Below are positions 52,949 to 63,936 of a stretch of 64,000 nt of DNA, one piece after another. This DNA is from Dokdonia sp. (lineage in GTDB: Bacteria > Bacteroidota > Bacteroidia > Flavobacteriales > Flavobacteriaceae): positions 124,001-188,000 of the forward strand of contig JAHDIF010000003.1 in NCBI GenBank assembly GCA_020630915.1. The letters run 5' to 3'. The notes under the pieces are model-generated. The model made no database searches. It saw nothing but the letters and a program-made list of their open reading frames with translations, and was not told the DNA's origin. Position 1 is the first letter of the stretch. The number at the start of each line of letters is the position of its first letter. Position numbers and translations under genes: made by a program.

Positions 52949-53983
52949 TTAAGTCGAGCGCTCTTCCCTTTCTTTGGTATTAATCTCACTCATAACGAAA
53001 GGGTAAATAGATAGTGTAATGAATAATAATAGAGAAAGAACAATACCAATGGAAATATAAGTGAATATAGAAGGCAAGACAAACAAAAACAGTGCTATTG
53101 GTTGGAAAATCCCGAAAATTACTAAGAGTATGAGTAATACATAAGCTGTGTTAATGATTCTAGGTACTTTTTGACGTGCTTGAAGCGTGAGAGTTAGGAG
53201 TCTTGGTATAACGTCTTCAGACATTTGCTCTCCTATTTTTGAGAGAAGTTCTTCACTAAAACCCATATCTTGATATCTATGTAAGTCCAATTGTATGGCA
53301 TAGCTTAGAATCTTATCTTGATGTCGTTCAAAAATGCGATTGACATCTAGTTCATCCTTGAATGAGGCATATTTATACCCGAAAAAATGCCACAATCCAG
53401 ACCCTACTTTGTGTTCTGCCCATTTCTTTAAAATACGAACAGAATAATTTCTAGGGTTGATAAACGTATCAATTTTACTATTAGACGGGTCGGTAAGCAA
53501 TACAGCTTTAGATTCTAAATAGAGACTCTCTGAATCGCCATATCTATTGTTTTCTTGAATATACTCTACTGCAAGTTTAGATCGTCCTTTATAAAATTCT
53601 TTCATCATAAAGAAATTGAGATCACCGAATTCTTCGTCTATGTATTCCTTAAGCCCAGGAGACCATACTTTAGATCGGACAAGGAGGTCTACAATATTTC
53701 TAAAATGATGTACTTTTTGGGTTAGAGAGTGTAATTCCCTATTTAAAAAACTTCCGTTATGTCTCAGTTGACTTGTCTTGTTTAGTATAAGCATCAAAAT
53801 AACCACCACCATTAATACGCTTATACAGCATATTAATAGCATTACATTGCTCAATTTATCTTGAGCAAGCAGTTCTGCCGAAAGTGATTTTTGTAATCCA
53901 AATATGATTGTAATACACGTAAATACACTTAACAATGCAGGAACGTAGGGCACAACATACCGGATGAAATTTCTTAGCTTCAT
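52949..53983 (-). CDS. Membrane protein of unknown function
   Basis: This 344-residue protein has two N-terminal membrane helices (YVPALLSVFTCITIIFG and VMLLICCISVLMVVVILML). A soluble helical domain spans about residues 70-265 and two C-terminal helices follow (TAYVLLILLVIFGIFQPIAL and the next). The family is not recognised. It stands alone between uvrA and rsmE with a 200-bp upstream region that holds a candidate promoter. Confidence 0.65.
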   Translation of the reverse strand: MKLRNFIRYVVPYVPALLSVFTCITIIFGLQKSLSAELLAQDKLSNVMLLICCISVLMVVVILMLILNKTSQLRHNGSFLNRELHSLTQKVHHFRNIVDLLVRSKVWSPGLKEYIDEEFGDLNFFMMKEFYKGRSKLAVEYIQENNRYGDSESLYLESKAVLLTDPSNSKIDTFINPRNYSVRILKKWAEHKVGSGLWHFFGYKYASFKDELDVNRIFERHQDKILSYAIQLDLHRYQDMGFSEELLSKIGEQMSEDVIPRLLTLTLQARQKVPRIINTAYVLLILLVIFGIFQPIALFLFVLPSIFTYISIGIVLSLLLFITLSIYPFVMSEINTKEREERST

Positions 53984-54065
53984 CTAATTATTTAATATAC
54001 AGTAAGTTGGGCTTAAATGGTATATTTATATAAGACTGCAAAATAGGAACTTATTATTACACTTG

Positions 54066-54073
54066 CAAATATA
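54066..54073 (-). promoter_or_regulatory. Candidate -7 element for the membrane protein gene
   Basis: The minus strand reads TATATTTG, an exact match to TAnnTTTG, about 83 bp upstream of the start at 53983. A good -33 TTG at the right distance is not evident. Confidence 0.35.
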
Positions 54074-54184
54074 AAATGATCTATTTGTAAGAATATAGAC
54101 TACATTGATAATGATTTTTTATGGATAAAATACATTTTTTAACAGTTAAAATACACATATGATCTATATGCAACTGTTTATCGT

Positions 54185-54895
54185 TTACTGATTATTTATT
54201 GCAACGCTCGCGCAGGCAAGAAGGGCAGCAGTCTCGGTACGAAGTCTTGTGTTACCCAATGTAATAGCTGTAAATTGATTATCAAATGCTTTTTTTATCT
54301 CACTTAGAGAGAAATCTCCTTCAGGTCCTATAAGTATGGTGATACGTTTTTTATTTTTAATTAGGGTTTTAAGCGTTTGTTTGGGTCCTTCTTCACAATG
54401 TGCAATACACTTTATAGAAGTATCTTGTTTAGAAGCTACTATGAAATCTTTTAGAGGTGTGAGATTATTGAGTTTGGGAAGATGAAATTGCAATGATTGT
54501 TTGAGTGCGCTTTGTAGTATTTTATTGTAACGGTCTGTCTTTATAGTTTTGCGTTCACTGTTGTCGCAAAGGATAGGAGTAATTTCTGATATTCCTATTT
54601 CTGTAGCTTTTTCTAAGAACCATTCAAATCGGTCATTAAGTTTTGTAGGAGCTACTACTATATGCAAATAATAGGGTAATGGCTCGTGATATGTATGACG
54701 TAAAATACTCACGGTACATTTATTGGGATTTTCATCTATAAGGGTAGAAGTAAATAAATGTCCTCGTCCATTGGTAATATAGATGAGGTCATTGACTCTT
54801 TTTCTTAAAACTCTTACAATATGCTTACTTTCTTCTCGGGGGAAAGTGTATGTTGAGGTCGTTTGTTTAAGAAGATCACTATAAAATAACTGCAT
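54185..54895 (-). CDS. rsmE: 16S rRNA (uracil1498-N3)-methyltransferase
   Basis: This 236-residue SPOUT-family enzyme has a PUA-like N-terminus (EESKHIVRVLRKRVNDLIYI). Its knotted C-terminal domain has ATEIGISEITPILCDNSER, LIGPEGDFSLSEI and ITLGNTRLRTETAALLA, all RsmE signatures. It methylates N3 of U1498 in 16S rRNA. It starts 1 bp after the end of tsaD, an operon of two RNA-modification genes. Confidence 0.95.
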   Translation of the reverse strand: MQLFYSDLLKQTTSTYTFPREESKHIVRVLRKRVNDLIYITNGRGHLFTSTLIDENPNKCTVSILRHTYHEPLPYYLHIVVAPTKLNDRFEWFLEKATEIGISEITPILCDNSERKTIKTDRYNKILQSALKQSLQFHLPKLNNLTPLKDFIVASKQDTSIKCIAHCEEGPKQTLKTLIKNKKRITILIGPEGDFSLSEIKKAFDNQFTAITLGNTRLRTETAALLACASVAINNQ

Positions 54896-54896
54896 A

Positions 54897-55940
54897 TTAA
54901 ATTTTTAACCTGCTATGAGCACTCAGTCCTTCGTTGATAAATTTTTGTTCTGGCGAGATATGTTCTTTATATTTTAAATAACCAGCAATCCCTATCATTG
55001 CCGCATTGTCTGTAGTATATTGAAATTTAGGTAAATACGTTTTCCAGCCTTTTGATTGTTCTGATTCTTTTAACGCGTTTCTGATACCACTATTTGCTGA
55101 TACGCCTCCACCTATAGCTATTTGAGTAATACCTGTTTGTTTAACTGCCTTTTCCAGTTTATCTATGATAATATTGATGATCGTATATTGTATGGATGCA
55201 CAAATATCATTTAGATTTTTTGCAATAAAATCAGACTCTTTTTGGGTATTGTTCTGTAGAAAGTACAAAATCTGAGTTTTTAGACCGCTAAAACTAAAAT
55301 CTAGGCCTCCAACTTTAGGCTTGGTAAATGAAAATGCACGAGGATTTCCTGATACTGCATGCTTATCAATAAGCGGTCCACCTGGGTAGGGAAGTCCCAT
55401 CAATTTTGCGCTTTTATCAAAAGCCTCACCTACTGCATCATCTATAGTTTCACCTAGTACAGTCATATCAAAATAGTTGTCTACTTGAACAATTTGTGTA
55501 TGCCCTCCAGAAATGGTGAGCGCAAGAAAAGGAAAGGTAGGCTTGTCATATCCTTTTTCATCAATAAAATGAGCTAGTATGTGAGCTTGCATATGATTGA
55601 TGTCTATGAGAGGAATGTCTAACCCTAGTGCTAAAGAAGTTGCAAATGAAGTTCCCACAAGAAGGGACCCTAATAAACCAGGACCTCTAGTAAATGCTAT
55701 GGCACTTAGGTCATTTTTATCGATATTTGCTTCACGCAATGCGGCACTAACAACAGGCACGATATTTTGCTGGTGTGCACGTGAGGCAAGCTCTGGCACA
55801 ACACCCCCGTATTGCTGGTGTATTTCTTGATTTGCAACAACATTAGAGAGTACGCTATCGTTGAGTAATACGGCAGCAGCAGTATCATCACAAGAAGACT
55901 CTATAGCGAGTATATAAATTTTTGTTGCATTTTTTATCAT
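54897..55940 (-). CDS. tsaD: tRNA N6-threonylcarbamoyladenosine transferase TsaD
   Basis: This 347-residue protein has the Kae1/TsaD motifs ILAIESSCDDTAAAVL, ELASRAHQQNIVPV, the metal-binding HMQAHILAHF and AIGGGVSANSGIRNAL. TsaD with TsaB and TsaE transfers threonylcarbamoyl to A37 of ANN-decoding tRNAs. It is divergent from tamB with 71 bp between the start codons, and upstream of rsmE in the same operon. Confidence 0.97.
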   Translation of the reverse strand: MIKNATKIYILAIESSCDDTAAAVLLNDSVLSNVVANQEIHQQYGGVVPELASRAHQQNIVPVVSAALREANIDKNDLSAIAFTRGPGLLGSLLVGTSFATSLALGLDIPLIDINHMQAHILAHFIDEKGYDKPTFPFLALTISGGHTQIVQVDNYFDMTVLGETIDDAVGEAFDKSAKLMGLPYPGGPLIDKHAVSGNPRAFSFTKPKVGGLDFSFSGLKTQILYFLQNNTQKESDFIAKNLNDICASIQYTIINIIIDKLEKAVKQTGITQIAIGGGVSANSGIRNALKESEQSKGWKTYLPKFQYTTDNAAMIGIAGYLKYKEHISPEQKFINEGLSAHSRLKI

Positions 55941-56011
55941 AAGGGCACATATGTTGTAGAAGTAACAAAGTTAAAACAATAAGACGTATCAAGAAATTTA
56001 AAAAAATAGCA

Positions 56012-59000
56012 TTGCGAGGGATTATAGTCCTTATTCTTTTATTGGGAATGTTGGTACTTCTTATTTCTATTCCTTCTGTGCAATCTAACCTTGCTAAGCG
56101 TATTACGAAGAGTGTAAATGACAAATATGGAACATCTATATATGTAGATAAGTTGGGTCTTAAGTGGAATGGTGATCTTAATCTTAAAGGTGTATTTATT
56201 AAAGACCATCATCAAGACACTCTTATATATGCACAATCTATTGCTACGAGTGTATTAAGTTTTAATAAAATACTCGAAGAAAATTTTGATCTGGGGACTA
56301 TTACGTTAACCAAGGGAAAATTTTTTTTAAAAAAGTATCAAGGAGAAATTAGCGATAATATTTCTATTTTCTCAAAAAAATTTGCTTCTAATAAACCCTC
56401 ATCAGAGAGTATCTTTCTACTTTCTTCTTCAAGAATTAGCATAGAAAATGGGCATTTTAAGTATATAGATGAGAATCTTACTCAAAAAGTCCCTGTAGAT
56501 TACACAAATCTTAATACAACACTTACAGATTTTGACCTTAAAAATGATATAGTTTCTACCCACATTAAAAAACTTTCATTTAAAGCAGCAAAAGGGTATG
56601 AGATTGTGTCTTTGCGAGGTGATTTTCATTATGATGACACGGCAATTATGCTCAATGAATTTAGTGCACAAACTGAACATTCGAGTATAAGGGGTGATGT
56701 AGAAATGGATATTTCTGGCGAAAAGATGAGCGACTTTAATAATCTGGTTGAGATTGAGGCCGCTTTCGCGAAAGCAGAAATATCTACTAATGATTTAAAA
56801 CCTTTTTATGATGGATTTGGTAAAGATATCGTCTTCTATCTGGAGGGTAGTATGCAAGGAACGCTTAATGATTTTAAAGCAAACGATCTATGGGTTCGCA
56901 GCTTAAGTAACTCAAGTATACAAGGAGATCTTAACTTTAAAAATCTGCTTAACGAAAAAGAAATTGAGATAAGCGGAAATTACAAAGAAATCCGATCGTC
57001 TTATTTTGACCTCAAAAAGCTTATGCCCGAAGTTTTTAGAACCCTGCCAAGTGAACTGTCAAAGCTAGGTGCTGTTAGATTTACTGGAAGTAATACTGTT
57101 ACAGAAAACACATTGAATACAAAAGGGAAACTTATTACCAGCTTAGGGAATGGCAAGCTGGATCTTACGTTATCAGACTTTCAGAACACGAAAGATGCAA
57201 TATATAAAGGACGTGTTACTTTGGATAATTTTAACCTTGGAAAGTTTATAAACGATGCTCGCGTGGGAAGAGCATCTATGGATTTAGAAGTAAAAGGGAA
57301 AGGGTTTATACAAGAAAGTCTAGACACAAAGCTATCAGGTACTGTTTTAAATATTGACTATAATGACTATGTGTATAGAGATATTACTGTTTTTGGAAAC
57401 CTAAACGCACCTAAATTTAACGGAGAAATACTCATTAAGGATAAAAACTTAAAAGGTAAACTTAATGGTCTTATAGACGTCTCTAAAGACATTAATAGTT
57501 ATGATTTTGAAGCAGATATAGATTATGCAAACCTCAAAGCTATCAACCTTATAAATGATAGCATATCTGTGCTAAAAGGTAGTGTAATTATGGATATGAA
57601 GGGTACCGGTATAGAAGATGCCTTTGGGACTCTAAGATTTACAGACGCGAGTTATGAGACAAAAAATGATACGTACTTTTTTAAAGATTTTGATATAACA
57701 TCATCTTTTGATAAAAAAAATGTACGCACTATAGCGATCAATTCATCAGATATTATCAATGGTTCTGTAGAAGGGGTTTTTAAGTTTAAAGAAGTGGTTC
57801 CTCTCTTTAAAAACGCTATTGGAAGTTTGTATACAAATTATCAACCGGAAGTACTTACTGAGAATCAATTTATGTACTTTGATTTTAAAATCAATAACAA
57901 AATAGTAGAAGTATTTGTTCCTGAAATACATATAGAACCCGAAACGATTATTAGGGGAGGAGTAGTATCTGATGATTCTGAGTTTACACTTACTTTTAAA
58001 TCACCTAGGATTGAAGCTTATGGCAATATGGCCGAATCTATAGAAATTCGAGTTGATAACCAAAACCCTCTTTTTAACACCTACATTGCGGCAGATAGTA
58101 TTGATGCAGGTTTTTATGCCGTTTCAGACTTCAATCTGATTAATGTAACTTTAAAGGACACCGTATTTATGAAGTCTGAGTTTAAAGGAGGGAAAAGAAA
58201 TGATGATACGTATGATCTTTCTTTATACCATACAATTAATGAAGATGGCAACTCTGTTCTAGGATTTAAGAAGTCCAATGTTGTCTTCAAGGATAATCCA
58301 TGGTTTATTAACGAAGAAAATAACAAAAGCAATAGAATTGTTTTTGATAATAATTTTAAAGATATCGCTATCGAAACCATAGCATTGACACACTTAGATG
58401 AGAGAATAGATGTAAGAGGAACCTTAAGAGATTCTACCTATAAAGACATAAAAGCTCAATTCACTAATGTAGATTTGCGTAAGATAACACCAGAGATAGA
58501 TAGTCTCAAGCTAGAGGGTCGGGTTAATGGAAAACTAGATCTCCTACAAAAAAATGGAGCCTACTATCCTAACTCCTCTATTACTGTAGATGCCCTTACC
58601 ATTAATGATTTCCTCATGGGTGTTTTAGACTTAAATGTAAAAGGAGATGCGACTTTAACGCAATATGAGGTGGCTTCATCACTTACAAATAACAATTTTG
58701 ACGCTCTCGAAGCAAAAGGGTCTATAAATGCAACCGGTGGTAATGCAAGTATTGATCTAGATGTCACTCTTAGGGATTTGAATTTGAAACCTTTTGACCC
58801 ACTTGGGCAAGGTGTGATTTCAAATATAAGAGGGCTTGTAAGTGGTTCAGCAAAAGTGAGTGGAGACTATAAAGCACCCGACATAGACGGGAAGCTAACT
58901 ATGAAAGATGCAGGGATGAAAATACCTTATCTCAACACAGATTTTGATTTTAAGGGAATATCACAAATAACATTAGATAAGCAAGAGTTTGTTTTCAAGG

Positions 59001-60412
59001 CAGTTCAGTTAGAAGATGTAAAATATAAAACCCTAGGAGCGCTTAATGGAAGCATATCTCATCAGGAGTTTTCTAAATGGGAGTTAGACCTTACTATTAG
59101 TGCAGATCGACTTTTGGTATTAGACACACAAAATGAAATTGGAGCCCTTTATTATGGTACGGCATTTATTAATGGAGAAGCATCTATAAAAGGCCCTACA
59201 GATAATTTAGTTATTGATGTCCTTGCAGAAACAGAGCCAGGAACCGTTTTTTATGTACCTATAGACGACTCTGAGGCGCTAGGCGATATTTCTTACATTC
59301 ATTTTTTAAGTCCAGAAGAAAAAGAAGCAAGAATCAAAGGAGAAATTGTTGAGGTAGAAGAAATAAAAGGACTTTCTGTAAACTTTGACCTCGATATAGA
59401 TACAGATGCTTTAATTGAAGTTGTTGTAGATCAAGAAAATGGAAGTGTTTTAAAAGGCCGTGGTGCAGGTCTTTTATTGATTGAATTGGACACCAATGGA
59501 AAATTTAAAATGTATGGTGATTTTGCAGTGTATGATGGTACTTTTCTCTTTAAATACGGAGGAATTGTTCAAAAGGCATTTAAAGTAAAAGAAAATAGCA
59601 ATATACGCTGGGATGGAGAACCTACGGAAGCTCAACTCGATATCAGTGCCGTATATCAAACCAATGCTAATCCCAGTATTCTATTAGAAAATGGCTCAAT
59701 TAACAGAAAAATACCCGTAGATGTCGTGATCAATCTCAAAGAACAATTACTACAGCCAGAGATTACTTTTGAGATAGAATTTCCCAATACAACAAGTAAT
59801 GTGATATCTGAGTTGGAATACAGGCTTGGAGATAGAAATACAAGGGAGCTTAACGCTATTTCATTAGTTTCTCAAGGGGTTTTTCTAAGTGAGACCTCCT
59901 TATCTGCGGCAGCAGCCGTTAATAATCTTTTAGAAACAACTTCGTCGGTTTTGAGTGGACTACTTTTCTCTGATGATGACAGTATTTTTGATGTGGGTCT
60001 AGACCTTGTACAAGGAGATAATACACCTCAGACTCAGTCTGCTGGTCGAGTAGGATTTACTTTATCAACCCAAATCACAAATCGTGTTCTTATTAACGGT
60101 AAAGTGGGAGTTCCTACAGGAGGACTCAGTGAAAGTGTAATTGTGGGAGATGTAGAAGTAGATTTTCTGTTAAATCAAGATGGTACTTTGAGAGCAAAAG
60201 TATTTAATAGACAGAGTGATATCCAATTTATAGGTGAGACCGAAGCATATACACAAGGGGCGGGTATATCTTATTCTGTAGATTTTAACTCATTTAAAGA
60301 GCTTATCAGAAAGATTTTTAAGGGTAAGACCAAAGAAGCCATCCAAACACTTAATAAGGAAAATGAAAATGCTACAAAACAGGGTCCGGAAGGAGTCTCT
60401 TTTAAGCAATAA
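56012..60412 (+). CDS. tamB: Translocation and assembly module protein TamB
   Basis: This protein of 1466 residues or more has an N-terminal membrane anchor (GIIVLILLLGMLVLLISI). It then has long repeating beta strands typical of AsmA/TamB bridge proteins and the C-terminal DUF490 region (PTEAQLDISAVYQTNANPSI, VGFTLSTQITNRVLINGKVG, ending in VDFNSFKELIRKIF). TamB spans the periplasm and helps deliver outer-membrane proteins or lipids. No ATG precedes the anchor; the frame stays open upstream from 55943 and is basic there (IRRIKKFKKIA), so the true start is a non-ATG codon at or before the TTG at 56012. A perfect 14-bp palindrome lies in its coding sequence. Confidence 0.88.
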   Translation: MRGIIVLILLLGMLVLLISIPSVQSNLAKRITKSVNDKYGTSIYVDKLGLKWNGDLNLKGVFIKDHHQDTLIYAQSIATSVLSFNKILEENFDLGTITLTKGKFFLKKYQGEISDNISIFSKKFASNKPSSESIFLLSSSRISIENGHFKYIDENLTQKVPVDYTNLNTTLTDFDLKNDIVSTHIKKLSFKAAKGYEIVSLRGDFHYDDTAIMLNEFSAQTEHSSIRGDVEMDISGEKMSDFNNLVEIEAAFAKAEISTNDLKPFYDGFGKDIVFYLEGSMQGTLNDFKANDLWVRSLSNSSIQGDLNFKNLLNEKEIEISGNYKEIRSSYFDLKKLMPEVFRTLPSELSKLGAVRFTGSNTVTENTLNTKGKLITSLGNGKLDLTLSDFQNTKDAIYKGRVTLDNFNLGKFINDARVGRASMDLEVKGKGFIQESLDTKLSGTVLNIDYNDYVYRDITVFGNLNAPKFNGEILIKDKNLKGKLNGLIDVSKDINSYDFEADIDYANLKAINLINDSISVLKGSVIMDMKGTGIEDAFGTLRFTDASYETKNDTYFFKDFDITSSFDKKNVRTIAINSSDIINGSVEGVFKFKEVVPLFKNAIGSLYTNYQPEVLTENQFMYFDFKINNKIVEVFVPEIHIEPETIIRGGVVSDDSEFTLTFKSPRIEAYGNMAESIEIRVDNQNPLFNTYIAADSIDAGFYAVSDFNLINVTLKDTVFMKSEFKGGKRNDDTYDLSLYHTINEDGNSVLGFKKSNVVFKDNPWFINEENNKSNRIVFDNNFKDIAIETIALTHLDERIDVRGTLRDSTYKDIKAQFTNVDLRKITPEIDSLKLEGRVNGKLDLLQKNGAYYPNSSITVDALTINDFLMGVLDLNVKGDATLTQYEVASSLTNNNFDALEAKGSINATGGNASIDLDVTLRDLNLKPFDPLGQGVISNIRGLVSGSAKVSGDYKAPDIDGKLTMKDAGMKIPYLNTDFDFKGISQITLDKQEFVFKAVQLEDVKYKTLGALNGSISHQEFSKWELDLTISADRLLVLDTQNEIGALYYGTAFINGEASIKGPTDNLVIDVLAETEPGTVFYVPIDDSEALGDISYIHFLSPEEKEARIKGEIVEVEEIKGLSVNFDLDIDTDALIEVVVDQENGSVLKGRGAGLLLIELDTNGKFKMYGDFAVYDGTFLFKYGGIVQKAFKVKENSNIRWDGEPTEAQLDISAVYQTNANPSILLENGSINRKIPVDVVINLKEQLLQPEITFEIEFPNTTSNVISELEYRLGDRNTRELNAISLVSQGVFLSETSLSAAAAVNNLLETTSSVLSGLLFSDDDSIFDVGLDLVQGDNTPQTQSAGRVGFTLSTQITNRVLINGKVGVPTGGLSESVIVGDVEVDFLLNQDGTLRAKVFNRQSDIQFIGETEAYTQGAGISYSVDFNSFKELIRKIFKGKTKEAIQTLNKENENATKQGPEGVSFKQ
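56762..56775. repeat. GCTTTCGCGAAAGC palindrome (within tamB)
   Basis: A perfect copy read in frame as Ala-Ala-Phe-Ala-Lys-Ala-Glu. Confidence 0.9.
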
Positions 60413-60439
60413 TTACTTTTTTTAAAAAGAGTTTCTTTC

Positions 60440-60453
60440 GCTTTCGCGAAAGC
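60440..60453. repeat. GCTTTCGCGAAAGC palindrome (after tamB)
   Basis: A perfect copy 28 bp past the tamB stop, preceded by an overlapping partial TTTCG. It may also form a hairpin in the tamB 3' end. Confidence 0.9.
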
Positions 60454-60511
60454 ATAAACCATCTTAGTTTTCTCAAAATGCCCCCTTATTTCTTTAGGCT
60501 AATTAAAAAGT

Positions 60512-60533
60512 TTTCAAACGAAAACGTTTGAAA
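60512..60533. promoter_or_regulatory. Operator-like inverted repeat upstream of pfkA
   Basis: TTTCAAACG-AAAA-CGTTTGAAA is a perfect 9-bp inverted repeat with a 4-bp centre, 83 bp before the pfkA start. TAAGTTTG at 60580-60587 matches the flavobacterial -7 element. Spacing and symmetry fit a dimeric repressor controlling the glycolytic pfkA-gap unit; the regulator is not in the window. Confidence 0.55.
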
Positions 60534-60615
60534 TTGCGAATACTTTGAAAAACCACCAAATTCATTGTCTTTTCTATAGTAAGTTTGCTACTTTTATTCT
60601 TTATTTGACTTCCAT

Positions 60616-62621
<2,006 letters not shown>

Positions 62622-62631
62622 ATAATTGATC

Positions 62632-62673
62632 AAAAGGCGACATTGTTAATGGCAATGTCGCCTTTTAATTTTT
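62632..62673 (+). terminator. Rho-independent terminator after gap
   Basis: AAAAGGCGACATTG (62632-62645) pairs perfectly with CAATGTCGCCTTTT (62653-62666), followed by AATTTTTT. It decides the start of the next gene, since a frame beginning at 62643 would lie inside the hairpin. Confidence 0.92.
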
Positions 62674-62690
62674 TCAAGCTGTTCCTACCT

Positions 62691-63551
62691 ATGATTCTAG
62701 TTGTTGATAGTGGTTCTACAAAGACAGATTGGATCGCGCTAAGTGAAGATGGAAAAACACTTTTCCAAACACAAACCTTAGGGCTGAATCCTCAAGTACT
62801 CTCTCAAGAAATTCTAACAGAGCGTATTGTAAATAATTTTGAGCTATACAAGAACAAACAAGAAGTTACTAGACTTTATTTTTATGGTGCCGGTTGTGGT
62901 GTAGAAAAGCCCCGTAGACTTATTCTGGAGGTGTTTGAGACCTTTTTTTCTCAAGCTAGTGAGATTGTAATAAAAGAAGATACCTATGCCGCGCTTTATG
63001 CTACTGCTACAAACGGTATTCCTTCTATAGTCTGTATATTAGGAACAGGATCTAATTGTAGCTATTTTGACGGTAATGATATTATTCAAAGAGTAATTTC
63101 ATTAGGCTATATCTTAATGGATGACGCTAGTGGTAATTATTATGGACGTCAATTATTACGAGATTATAAATTTGGGAAGATGCCAGAAGAGTTATCAAAT
63201 AAGTTTGATGATCAATATGATTTAGATTCTGAGAGTATAAAGAACCACTTATATAAAAACCCTAATCCTAATACGTATCTAGCCACTTTTGCGCGGTTTG
63301 TTATTGAAAATAAGGAGTACCCTTATATGCAAGAACTTATTAAAAAGGGACTACGTCTGTTTATTGATAATCAGGTACTACAATTTGAGAACGCTCAGGA
63401 GGTGCCTATACATTTTGTAGGGTCCATAGCCTTTTATCTTCAGCGTGAACTCCAGGAGATCCTTCACGAAAAAGGGCTTACTTCTGGTAAAATACTCAAA
63501 CGTCCTATAGATGGTTTAGTATTGCATCACAAAGATTTTATATTGAGCTAG
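62691..63551 (+). CDS. BadF/BadG-type sugar kinase (N-acetylglucosamine kinase-like)
   Basis: The start is the ATG at 62691 (MILVVDSGSTKTDWIAL), right after the terminator; the frame upstream of it translates the hairpin. The 286-residue protein has the ASKHA phosphate-1 motif DSGSTKTDW, the adenosine-side ILGTGSNCSYF and the hinge GYILMDDASGNYYGRQLLRD. Bacteroidota members of this family are N-acetylglucosamine kinase-like. It is convergent with ridA, with 1 bp between stop codons. Confidence 0.85.
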   Translation: MILVVDSGSTKTDWIALSEDGKTLFQTQTLGLNPQVLSQEILTERIVNNFELYKNKQEVTRLYFYGAGCGVEKPRRLILEVFETFFSQASEIVIKEDTYAALYATATNGIPSIVCILGTGSNCSYFDGNDIIQRVISLGYILMDDASGNYYGRQLLRDYKFGKMPEELSNKFDDQYDLDSESIKNHLYKNPNPNTYLATFARFVIENKEYPYMQELIKKGLRLFIDNQVLQFENAQEVPIHFVGSIAFYLQRELQEILHEKGLTSGKILKRPIDGLVLHHKDFILS

Positions 63552-63552
63552 G

Positions 63553-63936
63553 CTACTCTTTAATAGCGATTGCAGAGATCTCTACGTTTACATACTTAGG
63601 TAAGTTTGCTACCTCTACTGTTTCTCTTGCAGGTGCGGTGGCATCATTAAAATAGGTGCCGTATACACTGTTTATTTTACTGAAATTTTCCATATCACTA
63701 ATAAAAATAGATGTTTTTACAACGTCTTCAAAGGTCATATTTGCTGCCTTTAACACTGCTTCTAAGTTTTTCATGACCAGTGTCGTCTCGTCTTGAATAC
63801 TTCCATTAAAAAGGTTTCCTGTCTCAGGTTCAATGGCTATTTGACCTGAAGTGTATAAGGTATTTCCAGATAAGGTTGCTTGATTGTATGGCCCTATTGG
63901 GGCAGGTGCATTGGTGGTAGAAATTATTTTTTTCAT
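63553..63936 (-). CDS. ridA: RidA family enamine/imine deaminase
   Basis: This 127-residue protein has the RidA pattern: TTNAPAPIGPYNQATLSGNT, LYTSGQIAIEPETG, VVKTSIFISDM and the terminal PARETVEVANLP with the conserved Arg that binds the substrate carboxylate. It hydrolyses reactive 2-aminoacrylate-type enamines released by PLP enzymes. It is complete; only 64 bp of upstream DNA are in the window. Confidence 0.95.
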   Translation of the reverse strand: MKKIISTTNAPAPIGPYNQATLSGNTLYTSGQIAIEPETGNLFNGSIQDETTLVMKNLEAVLKAANMTFEDVVKTSIFISDMENFSKINSVYGTYFNDATAPARETVEVANLPKYVNVEISAIAIKE

